From NCBI GenBank assembly GCA_949775045.1, contig OX459102.1:16877160-16941159 (forward strand): a stretch of 64,000 bases of DNA. Reading direction: 5' to 3'. The first letter of the stretch is position 1, and every line of letters starts with the position of its first letter. The notes below the pieces were generated by a model. The model was not told the DNA's origin. It saw only the letters and a program-made list of their open reading frames with translations, and searched no databases. Positions 37,406 through 51,470 of the stretch are shown piece by piece. Both the position numbers and the translations under genes were made by a program. The DNA is from Metridium senile. Taxonomy: Eukaryota > Cnidaria > Anthozoa > Actiniaria > Metridiidae.

Positions 37406-37930
37406 AATTTCCCTTGTTCTCGGTACAAAATTAGATGTTAAATGACATTATTCACATATATTCTTTCAATACGATTTGTAATCCCTCTAAGTCTATTTTA
37501 TAAGGGAAATGTTGATGCTTGTTTAACTCAAGTAGCACGTTTGCAATGATGGGTTAAGCAGCTGATCACTGTACCGAGGGCTCACGGAATTGCTAAACGT
37601 TAAACAATCAACCAGTGTGAAGCGCTCTAATTTTGCGCGGTACGTGAGCATGGTGAACAATTAATTGTTGCCAAATATGGTCACTTTACTCTTAACTTCA
37701 GTTAAATATCAAGAGGACAGGGAAGAGCAACGTATCATTGAGGTGTGTGGGGAGGGGGGAGAGGGTGGATTTGGGGGAGGCACGATTCAAGAGACCTCAA
37801 AATAGACCTGGATATGGAAGAATTTCAATGGAGAAAATAGAGAGGAGGGAGGAATGTCTAAAGAAACTGGGAGATTCATAGAGAAGAAAGAAATGGAAAA
37901 TACTGAGAATTGTTATTGAATAGGTATTAA

Positions 37931-38146
37931 TGGAACTAGCGAGTAAACTAGTATAGGCTGCGTCGGTGTTTGATATAATCGATAGGTAATAGAATGAAAT
38001 TTGTAACACCGGGAAAAAATGGAAACTAGCGAGTAAACTAGTATAGGCTGCGTCGGTGTTTGATATAAACGATAGGTAATATAATGAAAGTTGTAACACC
38101 ATAAAAATGTTGAAAGCTTTAGCCCTTCGTCGTAGTAAAAGGAATA
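37931..38146 (+). repeat. Dispersed repeat, one and a half tandem copies
   Basis: A first copy lacking the 3' part is followed directly by a second one that reaches TTTAGCCCTTCGTCGTAGTA, so a tandem step is visible here. Confidence 0.85.
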
Positions 38147-38606
38147 GGTATCAGTCCTCTTTTGGGACGTACATCTGGCTTTGTGTATAGGCTGAGAAAA
38201 CACACGACTTAAACGAAAGACATTTGCAAACAAACCGGTTTTCAATATAGTACGACGATAGAGTAAAATCATCCGAGTTACTCATCCAGACAGTGTCACT
38301 AGCAACGGTATTGTTCGCCGCAGGAATGAATCAATATTGTTTCATTAAAATAGATATCTTTCACCTTGACCAATATCAATAATAAAGGATGTCTTTTAGT
38401 ACCTCGTGGTTTATTAAAGGTGCTTCTAAGCCCTGCAGCAAACTACATATTCACAAGCTTTTCAAACAAGACCCATTTTGATTTCTATCATAGTAAATAT
38501 GAACTCTCGTCATTTTTGATTACTTTGCATCGCTTTGATTACTCAGTGTAATTTTAAATTGTACAAGTGGAATTAGACTATCATTAAACTATTATTCATT
38601 ATATTT

Positions 38607-38757
38607 TACTCCGACGAAGGGCTAAAGCTCGAAACGTCAGTATCGTCAGTATCGACATTTTTTACGGTGTTACAAATTTCATTATATTACCTATCGTTTA
38701 TATCAAACACCGACGCAGCCTATATAATTTACCCGCTAGCTTCCATTTATTATTGAT
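38607..38757 (-). repeat. Dispersed repeat, inverted full-length copy
   Basis: Reverse orientation: TACTCCGACGAAGGGCTAAA, GCTCGAAACGTCAGTATCGT, ACGGTGTTACAAATTTCATT, ACCGACGCAGCCTATA. The sequence after it to about 40.9 kb has no gene I can support. Confidence 0.85.
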
Positions 38758-39399
38758 TATTATAACTAAATGGCACGCATTTAAAAATGAAAACAATGTT
38801 ATATAAATTCTGTATTAATAAATTATTATCGCTATATGTGGTAACACACTAAGATACTAAGAGTTTTTGCGAAAAATGTATTAAGATAACAACTGAAGGT
38901 AAACGTCCATTTGCAAGTATATGTTATACAAATATCAAGAATGAATGGAAAGATTTGTGAATATTGCACTTAGAAAAAAAGCAGTTTAAAATAAAACAAA
39001 AGTAATTCTTTATGTAAGACATTAAAGTTAACTAGAAACTGCAAATAAACTGAAAGAAACAATATATCGTTACAGCTTTACGTGCATGTAACAGATAGAT
39101 ATCTCTTTATTTTATACTGACCATTACATTATTTTACAATAATAAATATTACCTATTAATTAGTACAAGCTATCCACACTATAATACTTAGCCTGGGTAA
39201 GATAGTGACTAATAGCCGCTACAAACTAACAATTTGACCTGTATTTGATGGTTTAAATGTTTGCACTCTAACGCCACCAAACCACCTCTTAAAGACCTTA
39301 AAAATCGCAATTTCGTTTCTAGAAGCAATTATATCCGACCAATAAGTACATAAAATCTTCAAGTGTTTAACACAACCATGGTAATTAGACCGGACAAAT

Positions 39400-39600
39400 A
39401 TAAACGGTAGGCTAATCCTATTGGACGAAATGAAGCCATCTGATTGGTTATCGTACAGTTTAATTTCGTATTGGCTTGTTATTTAGTCATACGAAGTCTT
39501 ATGAATTAACCACATATCCAAACTGAGCTGTGATAGAGAAATCATTGTAAAAGGAAGAAGGTCTTTTCGGAAAGAATTCGACTGCATCTTTTGATAAAGG
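39400..39600 (+). promoter_or_regulatory. Promoter-like stretch with a splice donor
   Basis: CCAAT-type motifs (CTGATTGGTTA, CTATTGG) are followed within 200 bp by a good donor TTGATAAAG/GTAAGGT. It might be an untranslated first exon. No linked coding exon is visible. Confidence 0.25.
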
Positions 39601-40984
39601 TAAGGTAACTTTAGATGTAATATAATTTGTTTTAATAACCGAGTCTTGAATGTGTGTAATTGATTTTTGAACGTACCTAAAATGGATATTACTGCAAACC
39701 GTTTAGTTTTAGGAAACCTTTCGCTTTCATCTGACAGTAGAAGGGAAAACACCCTAGTTTTAAAGTAAGAAGTTTTTTACATTTCCCATTCATTTACTTC
39801 CATACTTTCCATATTAATTGTAAAAGCATTGAGATTATATGTGGTACGCTAAGAATTAAATTATTATTATAATCATTAGAAGATAAAGCATCCTTGTTAT
39901 TGCTAAAAACGCCGCGCGGCAGACTGCATCTGTATTTTCCGAGAGATTTCGACAAGGGTCTTTGTTCCGGCATAGTTTTTCATACTACGAGAAATTGTAT
40001 TTGGAATTTTCACTAATACTAGCTTGAACCTGAGTTCCAGTCGACATTTCGTTTATTTTTATTTGCTTTTTTATTCACTTTTTATTCACTTTTTATTCTT
40101 TTCATTCCCTCTTGATTATCACCTATTTTCATTTCAATGTTGTTAACTTGAAGACAATCCATGTCAGGTAATTTCCAAGTAAACACAAGCTCTATTTCCA
40201 ATGGTTTCTACATCAATAGTTATCTATCTATTAATTCGCCAAGGTGGGTAAAATTTTCAATAGGACCCTACTAAGTAAATTAATAACCCACTAGTTTTCA
40301 AGATATCTGATCGGTTTCTGCTCTACATGTTTCTTAGGAAGGGGTTTGTCATCATTCCTGTCAATTTGTTTTCATGTGAACTCAAATCTTTGCTGAAAAG
40401 CAACAGATGGAAAATGAAACAAGAATGTTTCATGTGAGCCGAGTTGTGTGCGAAATATTAAAACGTAGAGGTAGTGAGTGTGAGCGAATCTCCCCGATTA
40501 GTAGGGCGACTGTGTTCAGCTAGAAGATTGAGACGTTAAAAAAGTTATTATTATTATTCATTATGGAAATTTGAGTACAGTATCTTAAATCTCAAGAGAA
40601 GCTCTTTTTGCGGAGAAGAATGAACGTCCTTAACGTCAGTAAGTAGCCTCTTTTACTAAGGCAAAGGAATTGGACGTACACAAAGTAGCACTCTTTTTAT
40701 GCGCCGGGTTTCCAGGACACTACGTTTGATAGAAAGTAATTCTTATTATGCGGTCTATAAGTCTTTGATAAAGCCTGGTTCCAGACTAAACGCTATAACG
40801 GCAATTATGTAAAACATATGTAAAACTATTTTTTATGATAATTAAATTGCACGTTAATAAATCCATACAGTTGAAAAACGGGAAAAACAGAATGATTAAC
40901 TACCAAAATAGATACGTCATGCTAGTTTATACTCAAGGTTTAGATCAAGCTATACCCGAGGCTATTTATTAAGGCAGTACTTGA

Positions 40985-42240
40985 CAGTTCATGATGTACA
41001 TCTGAGGTTAGAATCAGCTTTATCAGATTATGGTATACCATGGTCTTATTGATGTCAACAATTTCAAAAAGGTTGTCCAAGACGATAGGCCATTCTACTG
41101 CAGAAGGCAAAGAATTAGGTTAGTTAGGTTAGTTCATGTTAGCTGAGGTTAGAATAAGCTTTATCAGATTATGGTATACCATGGTCTTATTGATGTCAAC
41201 AATTTCAAAAAGGTTGTCCAAGACGATAGGCCATTCTACTGCAGAAGGCAAAGAATTAGGTTAGTTCATGTTAGCTGAGGTAAGAATCAGCTTTATCAGA
41301 TTATGGTATACCATGGTCTTATTGATGTCAACAATTTCAAAAAGGTTGTCCAAGACGATAGGCCATTCTACTGCAGACGGCAAAGAATTAGGTTAGTTAG
41401 GTTAGTTCATGTTAGCTGAGGTTAGAATCAGCTTTATCAGATTATGGTATACCATGGTCTTATTGATGTCAACAATTTCAAAAAGGTTGTCCAAGACGAT
41501 AGGCCATTCTACTGCAGACGGCAAAGAATTAGGTTAGTTAGGTTAGTTCATGTTAGCTGAGGTTAGAATCAGCTTTATCAGATTATGGTATACCATGGTC
41601 TTATTGATGTCAACAATTTCAAAAAGGTTGTCCAAGATGATAGGCCATTCTACTGCAGACGGCAAAGAATTAGGTTAGTTAGGTTAGTTCATGTTAGCTG
41701 AGGTTAGAATCAGCTTTATCAGATTATGGTATACCATGGTAGAACTTATTGATGTCAATAATTTCAAAAAGGTTGTCCAAGACGATAGGCCATTCTACTG
41801 CAGACGGCAAAGAATTAGGTTAGTTAGGTTAGTTCATGTTAGCTGAGGTTAGAATCAGCTTTATCAGATTATGGTATACCATGGTAGAACTTATTGATGT
41901 CAACAATTTCAAAAAGGTTGTCCAAGATGATAGGCCATTCTACTGCAGACGGCAAAGAATTAGGTTAGTTAGGTTAGTTCATGTTAGCTGAGGTTAGAAT
42001 CAGCTTTATCAGATTATGGTATACCATGATAGAACTTATTGATGTCAATAATTTCAAAAAGGTTGTCCAAGACGATAGGCCATTCTACTGCAGACGGCAA
42101 AGAATTAGGTTAGTTCATGTTAGCTGAGGTTAGAATCAGCTTTATCAGATTATGTTATACCATGGTCTTATTGATGTCAATAATTTCAAAAAGGTTGTCC
42201 AAGACGATAGGCCATTCTACTGCAGACGGCAAGGACTTAG
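40985..42240. repeat. 140-bp satellite array
   Basis: About nine units containing TTAGCTGAGGTTAGAATCAG, TTATGGTATACCATGGTCTT, ATTTCAAAAAGGTTGTCCAA and ACTGCAGACGGCAAAGAATT. Later units share an extra AGAA insertion after CATGG, showing block expansion. Confidence 0.97.
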
Positions 42241-43325
42241 GTGATAGGTCATTCCGAAAAGGAAAGGAATATATACAGACATACACCTATTTCAAAAAGG
42301 TTGTCCAAGATGATAGGTCATTACAAGAAGGAAGGGAATTATAGGCATACACCTATTTCAAAAAGGTTGTCCAAGATGATAGGTCATTACAAGAAGGAAG
42401 GGAATATATACAGACATACACCTATTTCAAAAAGGTTGTCCAAGATGATAGGTCATTACAAGAAGGGAATATATACAGACATACACCTATTTCAAAAAGG
42501 TTGTCCAAGATGATAGGTCATTACAAGAAGGGAATATATACAGACATACACCTATTTCAAAAAGGTTGTCCAAGATGATATGTCATTCCGAGAAGGAAAG
42601 AGATTAGGTGTTAGGTCAGTCATTCCGAAAAGGAAAGGAATATATACAGACATACACCTATTTCAAAAAGGTTGTCCAAGATGATAGGTCATTACAAGAA
42701 GGAAGGGAATTATAGGCATACACCTATTTCAAAAAGGTTGTCCAAGATGATAGGTCATTACAAGAAGGAAGGGAATATATACAGACATACACCTATTTCA
42801 AAAAAGGTTGTCCAAGATGATAGGTCATTACAAGAAGGGAATATATACAGACATACACCTATTTCAAAAAGGTTGTCCAAGATGATAGGTCATTACAAGA
42901 AGGGAATATATACAGACATACACCTATTTCAAAAAGGTTGTCCAAGATGATAGGTCATTACAAGAAGGGAATATATACAGACATACACCTATTTCAAAAA
43001 GGTTGTCCAAGATGATATGTCATTCCGAGAAGGAAAGAGATTAGGTGTTAGGTCAGTCATTCCGAAAAGGAAAGGAATATATACAGACATACACCTATTT
43101 CAAAAAGGTTGTCCAAGATGATAGGTCATTACAAGAAGGAAGGGAATTATAGGCATACACCTATTTCAAAAAGGTTGTCCAAGATGATAGGTCATTACAA
43201 GAAGGAAGGGAATATATACAGACATACACCTATTTCAAAAAGGTTGTCCAAGATGATATGTCATTCCGAGAAGGAAAGAGATTAGGTGTTAGGTCAGTCA
43301 TTCCGAAAAGGAAAGGAATATATAC
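42240..43325. repeat. 68-bp satellite array with higher-order blocks
   Basis: Units of ACATACACCTATTTCAAAAA, GGTTGTCCAAGATGATAGG and TCATTACAAGAAGG. A block of several units ending GAAAGAGATTAGGTGTTAGG recurs at 42.60, 43.03 and 43.28 kb. It shares the ATTTCAAAAAGGTTGTCCAA core with the neighbouring 140-bp array. Confidence 0.97.
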
Positions 43326-43394
43326 ATATATCCTGTCTTTCGCCTCAGTCAAGCACGTCAGTTCACTTTTGGCTGAGGATATCCTGGTAACTAG

Positions 43395-43800
43395 TGACGA
43401 TAGACGTGATCAACGTGAATGATTTCTTAAGTGACGTTTCATGGGACTTAGCAAGCAGGTTCTGTGATAACTAATGACGTCATTATCAAGCATGACTATC
43501 TGAAGATAAAAACGGCGTTTCATGGGAACCAGGAATCTGGTACTGTGATCTGTTAAAGACGTTCATCGTTAATTGAGAATAGCCTGGTAACTAATGACTT
43601 CATTATTAAGCTTGACTAACCTGGCTGAAGACATCAATGACTTTTCATCAGTGGGAACCAGAAGTCTGTGATCAGTTAATCAGTTCATGTTTAATTGAGA
43701 ATAGCCTGGTAACTAATGACGTCATTATTAAGCATGACTAACCTGGCTGAAGACATCAATGACTTTTCATCAGTGATCAGTTAATCAGTTCATGTTTAAT
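43395..43800. repeat. Diverged 130-bp tandem repeat, three copies
   Basis: Copies of AGCCTGGTAACTAATGACGT, TTGACTAACCTGGCTGAAGA and CAATGACTTTTCATCAGTG, with partial deletions. Confidence 0.85.
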
Positions 43801-44514
43801 TTAAAAAAAAAAACCTCTACTTATTTGATAGTTTGATGTGTAATATGGCTGGATGTTTTGCTCGTTCAGTCTCGTCCAAATACAGCGTCTCACTCGTAAA
43901 ATATCCAGCCATACTGTCTAATAAGATATAAATCCTAAGGGCAAGAAGACAACCTGTGGCCACACGGTGAAACAGCACACGTACTCGTTCACGATGACTT
44001 CTCAACTCCATTGATGATTCATGACCTTTTTAGTCAACCATGTCATGTTGGTGAATTTGGAAACCCAGTGAAGCACTGACAATTGTGTTTGAAATGTTAT
44101 TAAAAATCACATCAAGGACATCAAGGTTGAAACGTTTTTCTTTTTTTTTTTTTTTGGGGGGGGGGGGGGGGGGTCAAATTAAACAAACATGCCTTATTTG
44201 ATACTTAACATTCGCTTGAATATTGAATAAAGGATGGTTCCTTACTTACAAAGGTTTCGTGCGTTATTCCTTCATCAAAACAAATTGAAAAGTAAAGAAG
44301 AAGAAAACAGTTCGTCAGTATGGTCAAATGGTGGTACTTTCTGGATAGATATACAAATGAATAGAGTGAAAACACTAAAAAAAAAATTTACTAACTAATA
44401 GCTATTTTGTGGCTATTTTAATAGTCACTATCACTCAACCAGAAACATCAAATACAAAAGGAAACAATAGCTCATTACAACTTTACTTGTCTTTGATAGT
44501 AACTAATAGTCGCT

Positions 44515-44760
44515 AAATAAGAACTATTACACAGTAGCAATTTTATTTCATGGATATAGTGTTTGCGCTCTATTCTACAGTAGCAATTTAGTTTTATTTC
44601 ATGGATATAGTGTTTGCGCTCTATTCCACAGTAGCAATTTAATTTTATTTCATGGATCTATTCTACAGTAGCAATTTGATTTGATTTCATGGATATAGTG
44701 TTTGCGTTCTATTCTACAGTAGCAATTCTATTCTATTTCATGGATACAGTGTTTTCATGC
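44515..44760. repeat. 54-bp tandem repeat, five copies
   Basis: Units TTTATTTCATGGATATAGTG, TTTGCGCTCTATTC and TACAGTAGCAATTT; the last copies are shortened or diverged. Just downstream (44.82-45.0 kb) is a CCAAT/CACGTG-containing stretch ending in the donor AAATAAG/GTAGGC. Confidence 0.9.
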
Positions 44761-45351
44761 TGATCAATCAATGTTTAATGGTTTGGGAATATTTTGCAAC
44801 GAACAGAGAGAATTCCATATTACGTTGACCAATCAGAATTGATGTCTGATACGTCACGTGACTAGTCCAATAAGTTATAATCCTCGGCTGTAACATGTGT
44901 TTCAGTTGTGAATTGACGAATTGGCCAGGATATAACCAACGTCGTTTCGATAGGAAAACATAAAGAAAGTATACAAAAAGATCGACTCAAATAAGGTAGG
45001 CTGAATCCTGAGAGTTTGACAGAAAGGGACAGAGAGAAATAACATAACTGATAAAAAAAAACTTAAAAAAATTCAAAATTCAAAAAATTCAAATCTACTA
45101 TAAAAAATAATTATCACGAAACTCAAATTATATTGATATTCAATATGATAAAAAAAGATAAGAAATTCAAAAATTCAAATCTACTATAAAAAATAATCAT
45201 CCCAAAAATCTTAGTATCTAAAGAACTAAAGACATTGTTAAGGGAAGAAATAAAATTGATATATCTTTTAATAGCCATTTTACTTTAACCTATATTCAGT
45301 TTCTGTGGACCAAATTGGAAAAAAGCTTCGGTTCATTCTACCCAATACTGT

Positions 45352-45462
<111 letters not shown>

Positions 45463-46804
45463 AGTTGTCTTATTTTTTTGCTTGTTGTTTGAAAACCAAT
45501 CTTGTTGCATAGGGTTTTCTCTAGATTAAGTTGCCTCAATTATGCCTAAAAAAACCTTTGTAAATCGAAAAACATATAACATTGAACTAGACCAAAACGC
45601 AGTCAAAACTATGAACATGTCTTTCCACACGTACATATATCTTTTGATATATTCTTGCTTTTTAAAAGTTCCTGTCTGCTATACATATTTGCCATCGGAT
45701 GCATATGTCTGCAAGAATCGGGGTTTTTTTCCATTAGTTTTTCAATTTGATTTTTTCAATTGATTGGTAGTCGTGGGTCGATTGTCTTGGTCCTTTTCCA
45801 CGGTTTTTGTACTAGTAAAAAACAATAATCTAAGACATTGTTACACTTAAGCCTTTTCATAACAATTTCTTTTTTTTCATTAGTTTTTCAATTTAAATTG
45901 ATTGGTAGTTGTGGGTCGTCTTATTTTGTTTCTTTTCCAAGGTTTTGGACTAATAAAAACATCAATCTATAAAGACTACATTGTTATATAAGTTACCTTT
46001 ACATAATCATTTCGAAAGAGATTTTGTTTTGTCTAATTAAAGTTATATAAGTTACCTTTACACAATCATTTCGAAAGAGATTTTGTTTTGTCTAATTAAA
46101 GTAGGTGGATGCTACAAATAGTTACATTTTATTAAATAAACTGATATATATATATAATATAATTTTCATATATGATAGTTAATAGAAAGAAATTTGTAAA
46201 ACCGTAAAGAATGTTAACGTTTTGAGCTAGCTTTAACCTGACTGATATAGAAATGGTAGTTGATAAAAATCAACTGTTTTAAACGTACTTTAGATAACGG
46301 TTTTAGATTAGCGTCTGAAGCTCTACTTTTCACCATATACTTTATTTAAATAGAAAAAGTCACTTCCTTTTAATATCTCAATTTTAAATGTCCAACTTTG
46401 TCAATATTTATTTTCATTTAATTAAATTTAAGTCTCCACTCCTTCCGAGACATCCTATATTTATTCAAATCACATTTCAGTTATTTTGCTTTCTCTCTTT
46501 GATATCTTTGTAGTTCGTTTCCTGTCAGTCTGTGCTGTAAAAAAAGTTATATTAAGTTCCGATTTATATATTACTTTCTCATTAATAGAACCCTTTTCAT
46601 AAAGGCTATAGTTATTAACTGCAAATATTGCCATAAAGGCTTTATTGACTGCAAATACTGCCGAAGTTTATATTAACTTATTATTATTATAACAAGTTTA
46701 TAAACTTGACTGATACTGAATGAATGCGATACAAACTGATACATAAGGGCTTTATTAACCTCAAACACTGAATGTGATACATAAGCTTTTTAAACTACTG
46801 AATG

Positions 46805-47190
46805 TGAACCCTGTTCAAACGTTTCATCATGAATGACCTGATATTGCAAATTAGCCCTATTCACAAGAGCATTATAGAAATTTCAAATACTGAATGTGAA
46901 CCCTATTCGAGGAGAGCGTAAGGAGGTGTTGGAAACCGCACAAAAAAATCGACAAAAACTGCACAATCGCACCAAAATTTGCTAAAAACCGCAACCGCAA
47001 GATTTGCGACACCGCAAAACCGCAGTTATGAATGAAAAAAAACAACGTAAAACCGCACCAAAAATAACGCAAAACCGCATCACCGCAAACCCTTACGTCC
47101 CCCTCACTATTCAAACGTGTCATCATGAATGACCTGATATTGCAAATTAGCCCTATTCACAAGAGCATTATAGAAACTTCAAATACTTCA
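46805..47190. repeat. Two-copy repeat interrupted by a GCGGTTTT-rich TIR element
   Basis: TTCATCATGAATGACCTGAT and CCTATTCACAAGAGCATTAT occur at 46.83 and 47.12 kb. Between them lies a 195-bp insertion (about 46,909-47,104) with imperfect inverted ends GAGGAGAGCGTAAGG / CCCTTACGTCCCCCTC, internal AAAACCGCA repeats and a CTATTC flanking duplication. Confidence 0.65.
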
Positions 47191-47624
47191 TGTAATTAAG
47201 AACTCTATTATTAAATTTGTGGGAGATACTTGAAGTATTTTTATACGTTTGATTGAGAATTCTATAGAGTAATGAGTGCATCTTTGAGTATCAATCAGGC
47301 TTTTGTTCGTCAATACTAGAGAATGAATTGGAAGTGCTTTTAGTGGTGAGAGTAACTGTGATGGGTTTGAATGAAGGGCAACTTTGAGGGAGATAGTAAC
47401 TGGTCGACAATGCATTGATCGAAATACCCTACAGAGTACATAAAGCTCCCTCATGGGAATACAATGATGACGGAAATGAATACAACATATGCAATAAGTT
47501 CGATAAATGCTTTGTATCATTGTCTACATATAACCACTTAGATTTGAAAGGATGGGCGCTATGTCTGGTGATTATGTATATGATTAATGATTAATAATGC
47601 GGACAGTGCTTATGATATTGATGT

Positions 47625-48325
47625 CGGAGTAGATGATGATAATGGAGATGATAACGATGATGATGATAACGATGATAACAATAATGAAAATGATGATGAC
47701 GATGATGCTAACAATGAAAATGATAATAGTGATGATTATAATAACAATAAACGATGATGATGATAATGGTGGTGAAGAAAAAGAAGACGAAATGATGATG
47801 GTGAAGACGATGATGATGATGGTGAAGATGATGATGATGATGATGAAAATGATGATAATGAAGATGATGATGATGATGATGATGAAGATGATGATGATGA
47901 TGATGAAGATGATGATGATGATAATGATGATGATGATAATGATGAGGATGACAATGATGGCGATGATGCTAACAATGAAAATGTTAATAATGATGATTAT
48001 AATAACAATAAATAATGATGATAACGATGATGATGATGACAAAGGTAATGACAATAATGAAAATTATGATGGTGAAGATGATTATGGTGATAATGAGTCT
48101 GATGATAATGCTAACAATGAAAATGATAATAGTGATGATCATAATAACAATAAAAAATGATGATAACGATGACGATGATGACGACAAAGGTAATAACAAT
48201 AATGAATGATGATGATGATGGTGGTGAAGAAGAAAATGAGATGATGAAGAAAAAAGAAGAAATGATGATGGTGAAGACGATGATGATGCTGAAGATGATA
48301 ATAATGATCGATGATAATGAAGATT
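47625..48325. repeat. GAT microsatellite field with larger duplicated modules
   Basis: Imperfect GAT repeats with repeated blocks containing GATGATTATAATAACAATAA. All the Met/Asp or Ile/Ser-rich open frames here are repeat artefacts. The interval 47.2-47.6 kb holds no gene I can support. Confidence 0.95.
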
Positions 48326-48604
48326 AAGATCTGTAATACAAGGAAAGGACATATCGATATGTAAAACTAATCGAGTGACAATTAATTGCAATATAAATAG
48401 AATCACACATAAACTCAACATATTGAAGACAATATGACGCAAGGAAATGACTGGGACTGGCTGATCTTAAATAACATGGAGCCTTGATAGGATTATCACC
48501 CATAAGTACACAATGATTAGTAGCGGAGACCTTGAAATGCATCACACGGGAAGTTAGTAAAAAGGATTATTAGTAACACAAGACAAAAAGACTACAAAAA
48601 CAAT

Positions 48605-49975
48605 ATAACAAATTGTGCTTGTTAAATATACATTATAGTATATATCAGGAAATCAGTTTTTGATTCATCACACCATTAGATTTCTTGGAGTAACATATTT
48701 CCTTACATGTTATACAAGACTTCTCCATGTACCATAATTTTGTCTGGTTTTTGTTTTTGTGCACGATTTCTTTTTCAAATTGTTGCTTGTTAAATATACT
48801 TTATAGATACAGACATGATCAGTTTTTGATTCATCACACCATTAGATTTCTTGGAGTAACATATTTCCTTACATGTTATACAAGACTTCTCCATGTGCCA
48901 TAATTTTGTCTGGTTTTTGTGTACGATATCTTTTTCAAATTGTTCTCGTTAAATATACTTTATAGATACAGACATGATCAGTTTTTGATTCATCACACCA
49001 TTAGATTTCTTGGAGTAACATATTTCCTTACATGTTATACAAGACTTCTCCATGTGCCATAATTTTGTCTGGTTTTTGTGTACGATATCTTTTTCAAATT
49101 GTTCTCGTTAAATATACTTTATAGATACAGACATGATCAGTTTTTGATTTATCACACCATTAGATTTCTTGGAGTAACATATTTCCTTACATGTTATACA
49201 AGACTTCTCCATGTGCCATAATTTTGTCTGGTTTTTGTGTACGATATCTTTTTCAAATTGTTCTCGTTAAATATACTTTATAGATACAGACATGATCAGT
49301 TTTTGATTCATCACACCATTAGATTTCTTGGAGTAACATATTTCCTTACATGTTATACAAGACTTCTCCATGTGCCATAATTTTGTCTGGTTTTTGTGTA
49401 CGATATCTTTTTCAAATTGTTCTCGTTAAATATACTTTATAGATACAGACATGATCAGTTTTTGATTTATCACACCATTAGATTTCTTGGAGTAACATAT
49501 TTCCTTACATGTTATACAAGACTTCTCCATGTGCCATAATTTTGTCTGGTTTTTGTGTACGATATCTTTTTCAAATTGTTCTCGTTAAATATACTTTATA
49601 GATACAGACATGATCAGTTTTTGATTCATCACACCATTAGATTTCTTGGAGTAACATATTTCCTTACATGTTATACAAGACTTCTCCATGTGCCATAATT
49701 TTGTCTGGTTTTTGTGTACGATATCTTTTTCAAATTGTTCTCGTTAAATATACTTTATAGATACAGACATGATCAGTTTTTGATTTATCACACCATTAGA
49801 TTTCTTGGAGTAACATATTTCCTTACATGTTATACAAGACTTCTCCATGTGCCATAATTTTGTCTGGTTTTTGTTTTTGTGCACGATATCTTTTTCAAAT
49901 TGTTCTCGTTAAATATATTTTATAGATACAGGCATGATCAGTTTTTGATTCATCAGACTATTAGACTGGCAATTT
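48605..49975. repeat. 160-bp satellite, eight to nine near-identical units
   Basis: Units of CTTTATAGATACAGACATGA, TTCTTGGAGTAACATATTTC, TTACATGTTATACAAGACTT and TTTTGTCTGGTTTTTGTGTA. Middle units differ at about one position (GATTCATC or GATTTATC, alternating); the first and last are more diverged. Confidence 0.97.
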
Positions 49976-50194
49976 ATATTTCTTGGTGTAGGATATTTCC
50001 TTACAAGCTACTAGACTTCGCCATTCACCATAGTTTTGTCTGGCTTTTCATTGTTTTTGTGCACGATATATTTTTCAAAGTTGTGTTTGTATTGTTTTTG
50101 GTAATTTCCCCTTCGCGCTAGCGATTTCGAGAAGAAAAAGGTTGCACTTTGAGATCATCTCACTCCTCAGTGAGAGAACGGTGACTCCCATTTT

Positions 50195-50580
50195 TATTTA
50201 CGATGATGATGATGGTGGTGGTGGTGGTGGTGGTGGTGGTAATGAAGACAATGATGACGAAAAGAATCATGACGATGCATGTGACGATGGGGATAATGAT
50301 GATGGTGATGATGATGATGAAAAGATAAAATTGATGATGTTTATAATCACGGCATGTGACGAAGATAATTATGATGATGGTCGTGATGATTGTGGTGATG
50401 ATGATGATCGATAATGAGTATGATAATGATGATTGTGGTGGTGGTGGTGAAGCCGAAATTGTGATGATAATGATGATAATGAAAATAATAATGATGATGA
50501 TAATGTTGATGACAATGATAATGACAACGACAACATTGGTGGTGGTAGTGGTGGTGATGATAATGATGAATATGCAATGT
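50195..50580. repeat. GAT/GGT microsatellite field
   Basis: Imperfect trinucleotide array; open frames on both strands are artefacts. Confidence 0.9.
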
Positions 50581-50894
50581 TTCTAAAGATAATTTCATGA
50601 TTAGGACAATTAGTATAATGTTGATAATAATCATGACTCAGATCGCTTCGGCTCTCTTCATAATAAAAGCACCAGGAAGTCAACAAATAAATGAACAATG
50701 ACAATACTCAGTATCGATACCATCACCAGAACCAATGTTTATCAACACGGTGAAGATCAAGATCATTATCGATTCCGGCACAATTTGAAATGTTCTAATC
50801 GATTAGATTTCTTATCCTTCTCCTATCTCGGGGAGTGTGTATATTTATCTCTACATGTGCTGTTTTTTTTTGGTTCCATTAGTGGCTTCCGATT

Positions 50895-51165
50895 GAAATA
50901 TACATGATATTTAAGGATTTATATACATGATATTTAAGGATCTATATACATGATATTTAAGGTTTTATATTCATGATATTTAAGGTTTTATATTCATGAT
51001 ATTTAAGGATTTATATACATGATATTTAAGGATCTATATACATGATATTTAAGGTTTTATATACATGATATTTAAGGGTTTATATACATGATATTTAAGG
51101 TTCTATATTTATGATATTTAAGGTTATATATACTTAATATTTAAAGTTATATATACATAATATTT
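50895..51165. repeat. 23-bp tandem repeat, about twelve units
   Basis: TATACATGATATTTAAGGAT with variable two- or three-base ends; decays to TATACTTAATATTTAAAG at the right edge. Confidence 0.95.
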
Positions 51166-51470
51166 AATGATATTAATAATGATGATAATGATGATAATAA
51201 TAATAATGATGATGATGGTAATAATAATGATGATAATAATGATGATAATAATGATGATGATAATAATGATGATTATAATGATGATAATAATGATGATAAT
51301 AATAATGATAATGATAATAATAATGATAATAATGATGATGACAATGATAATTATAATGATGATGATAATAATGATGTTAATAATGATGGTGATAATAATG
51401 ATGATTATAACGATGGTGGTGATAGTGATGATTATAAAATGATGATTATGATAATGATAAAAAATAATGA
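51165..51470. repeat. AATGATGAT microsatellite
   Basis: AAT and GAT trinucleotides alternating; follows the 23-bp array directly. Confidence 0.95.
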
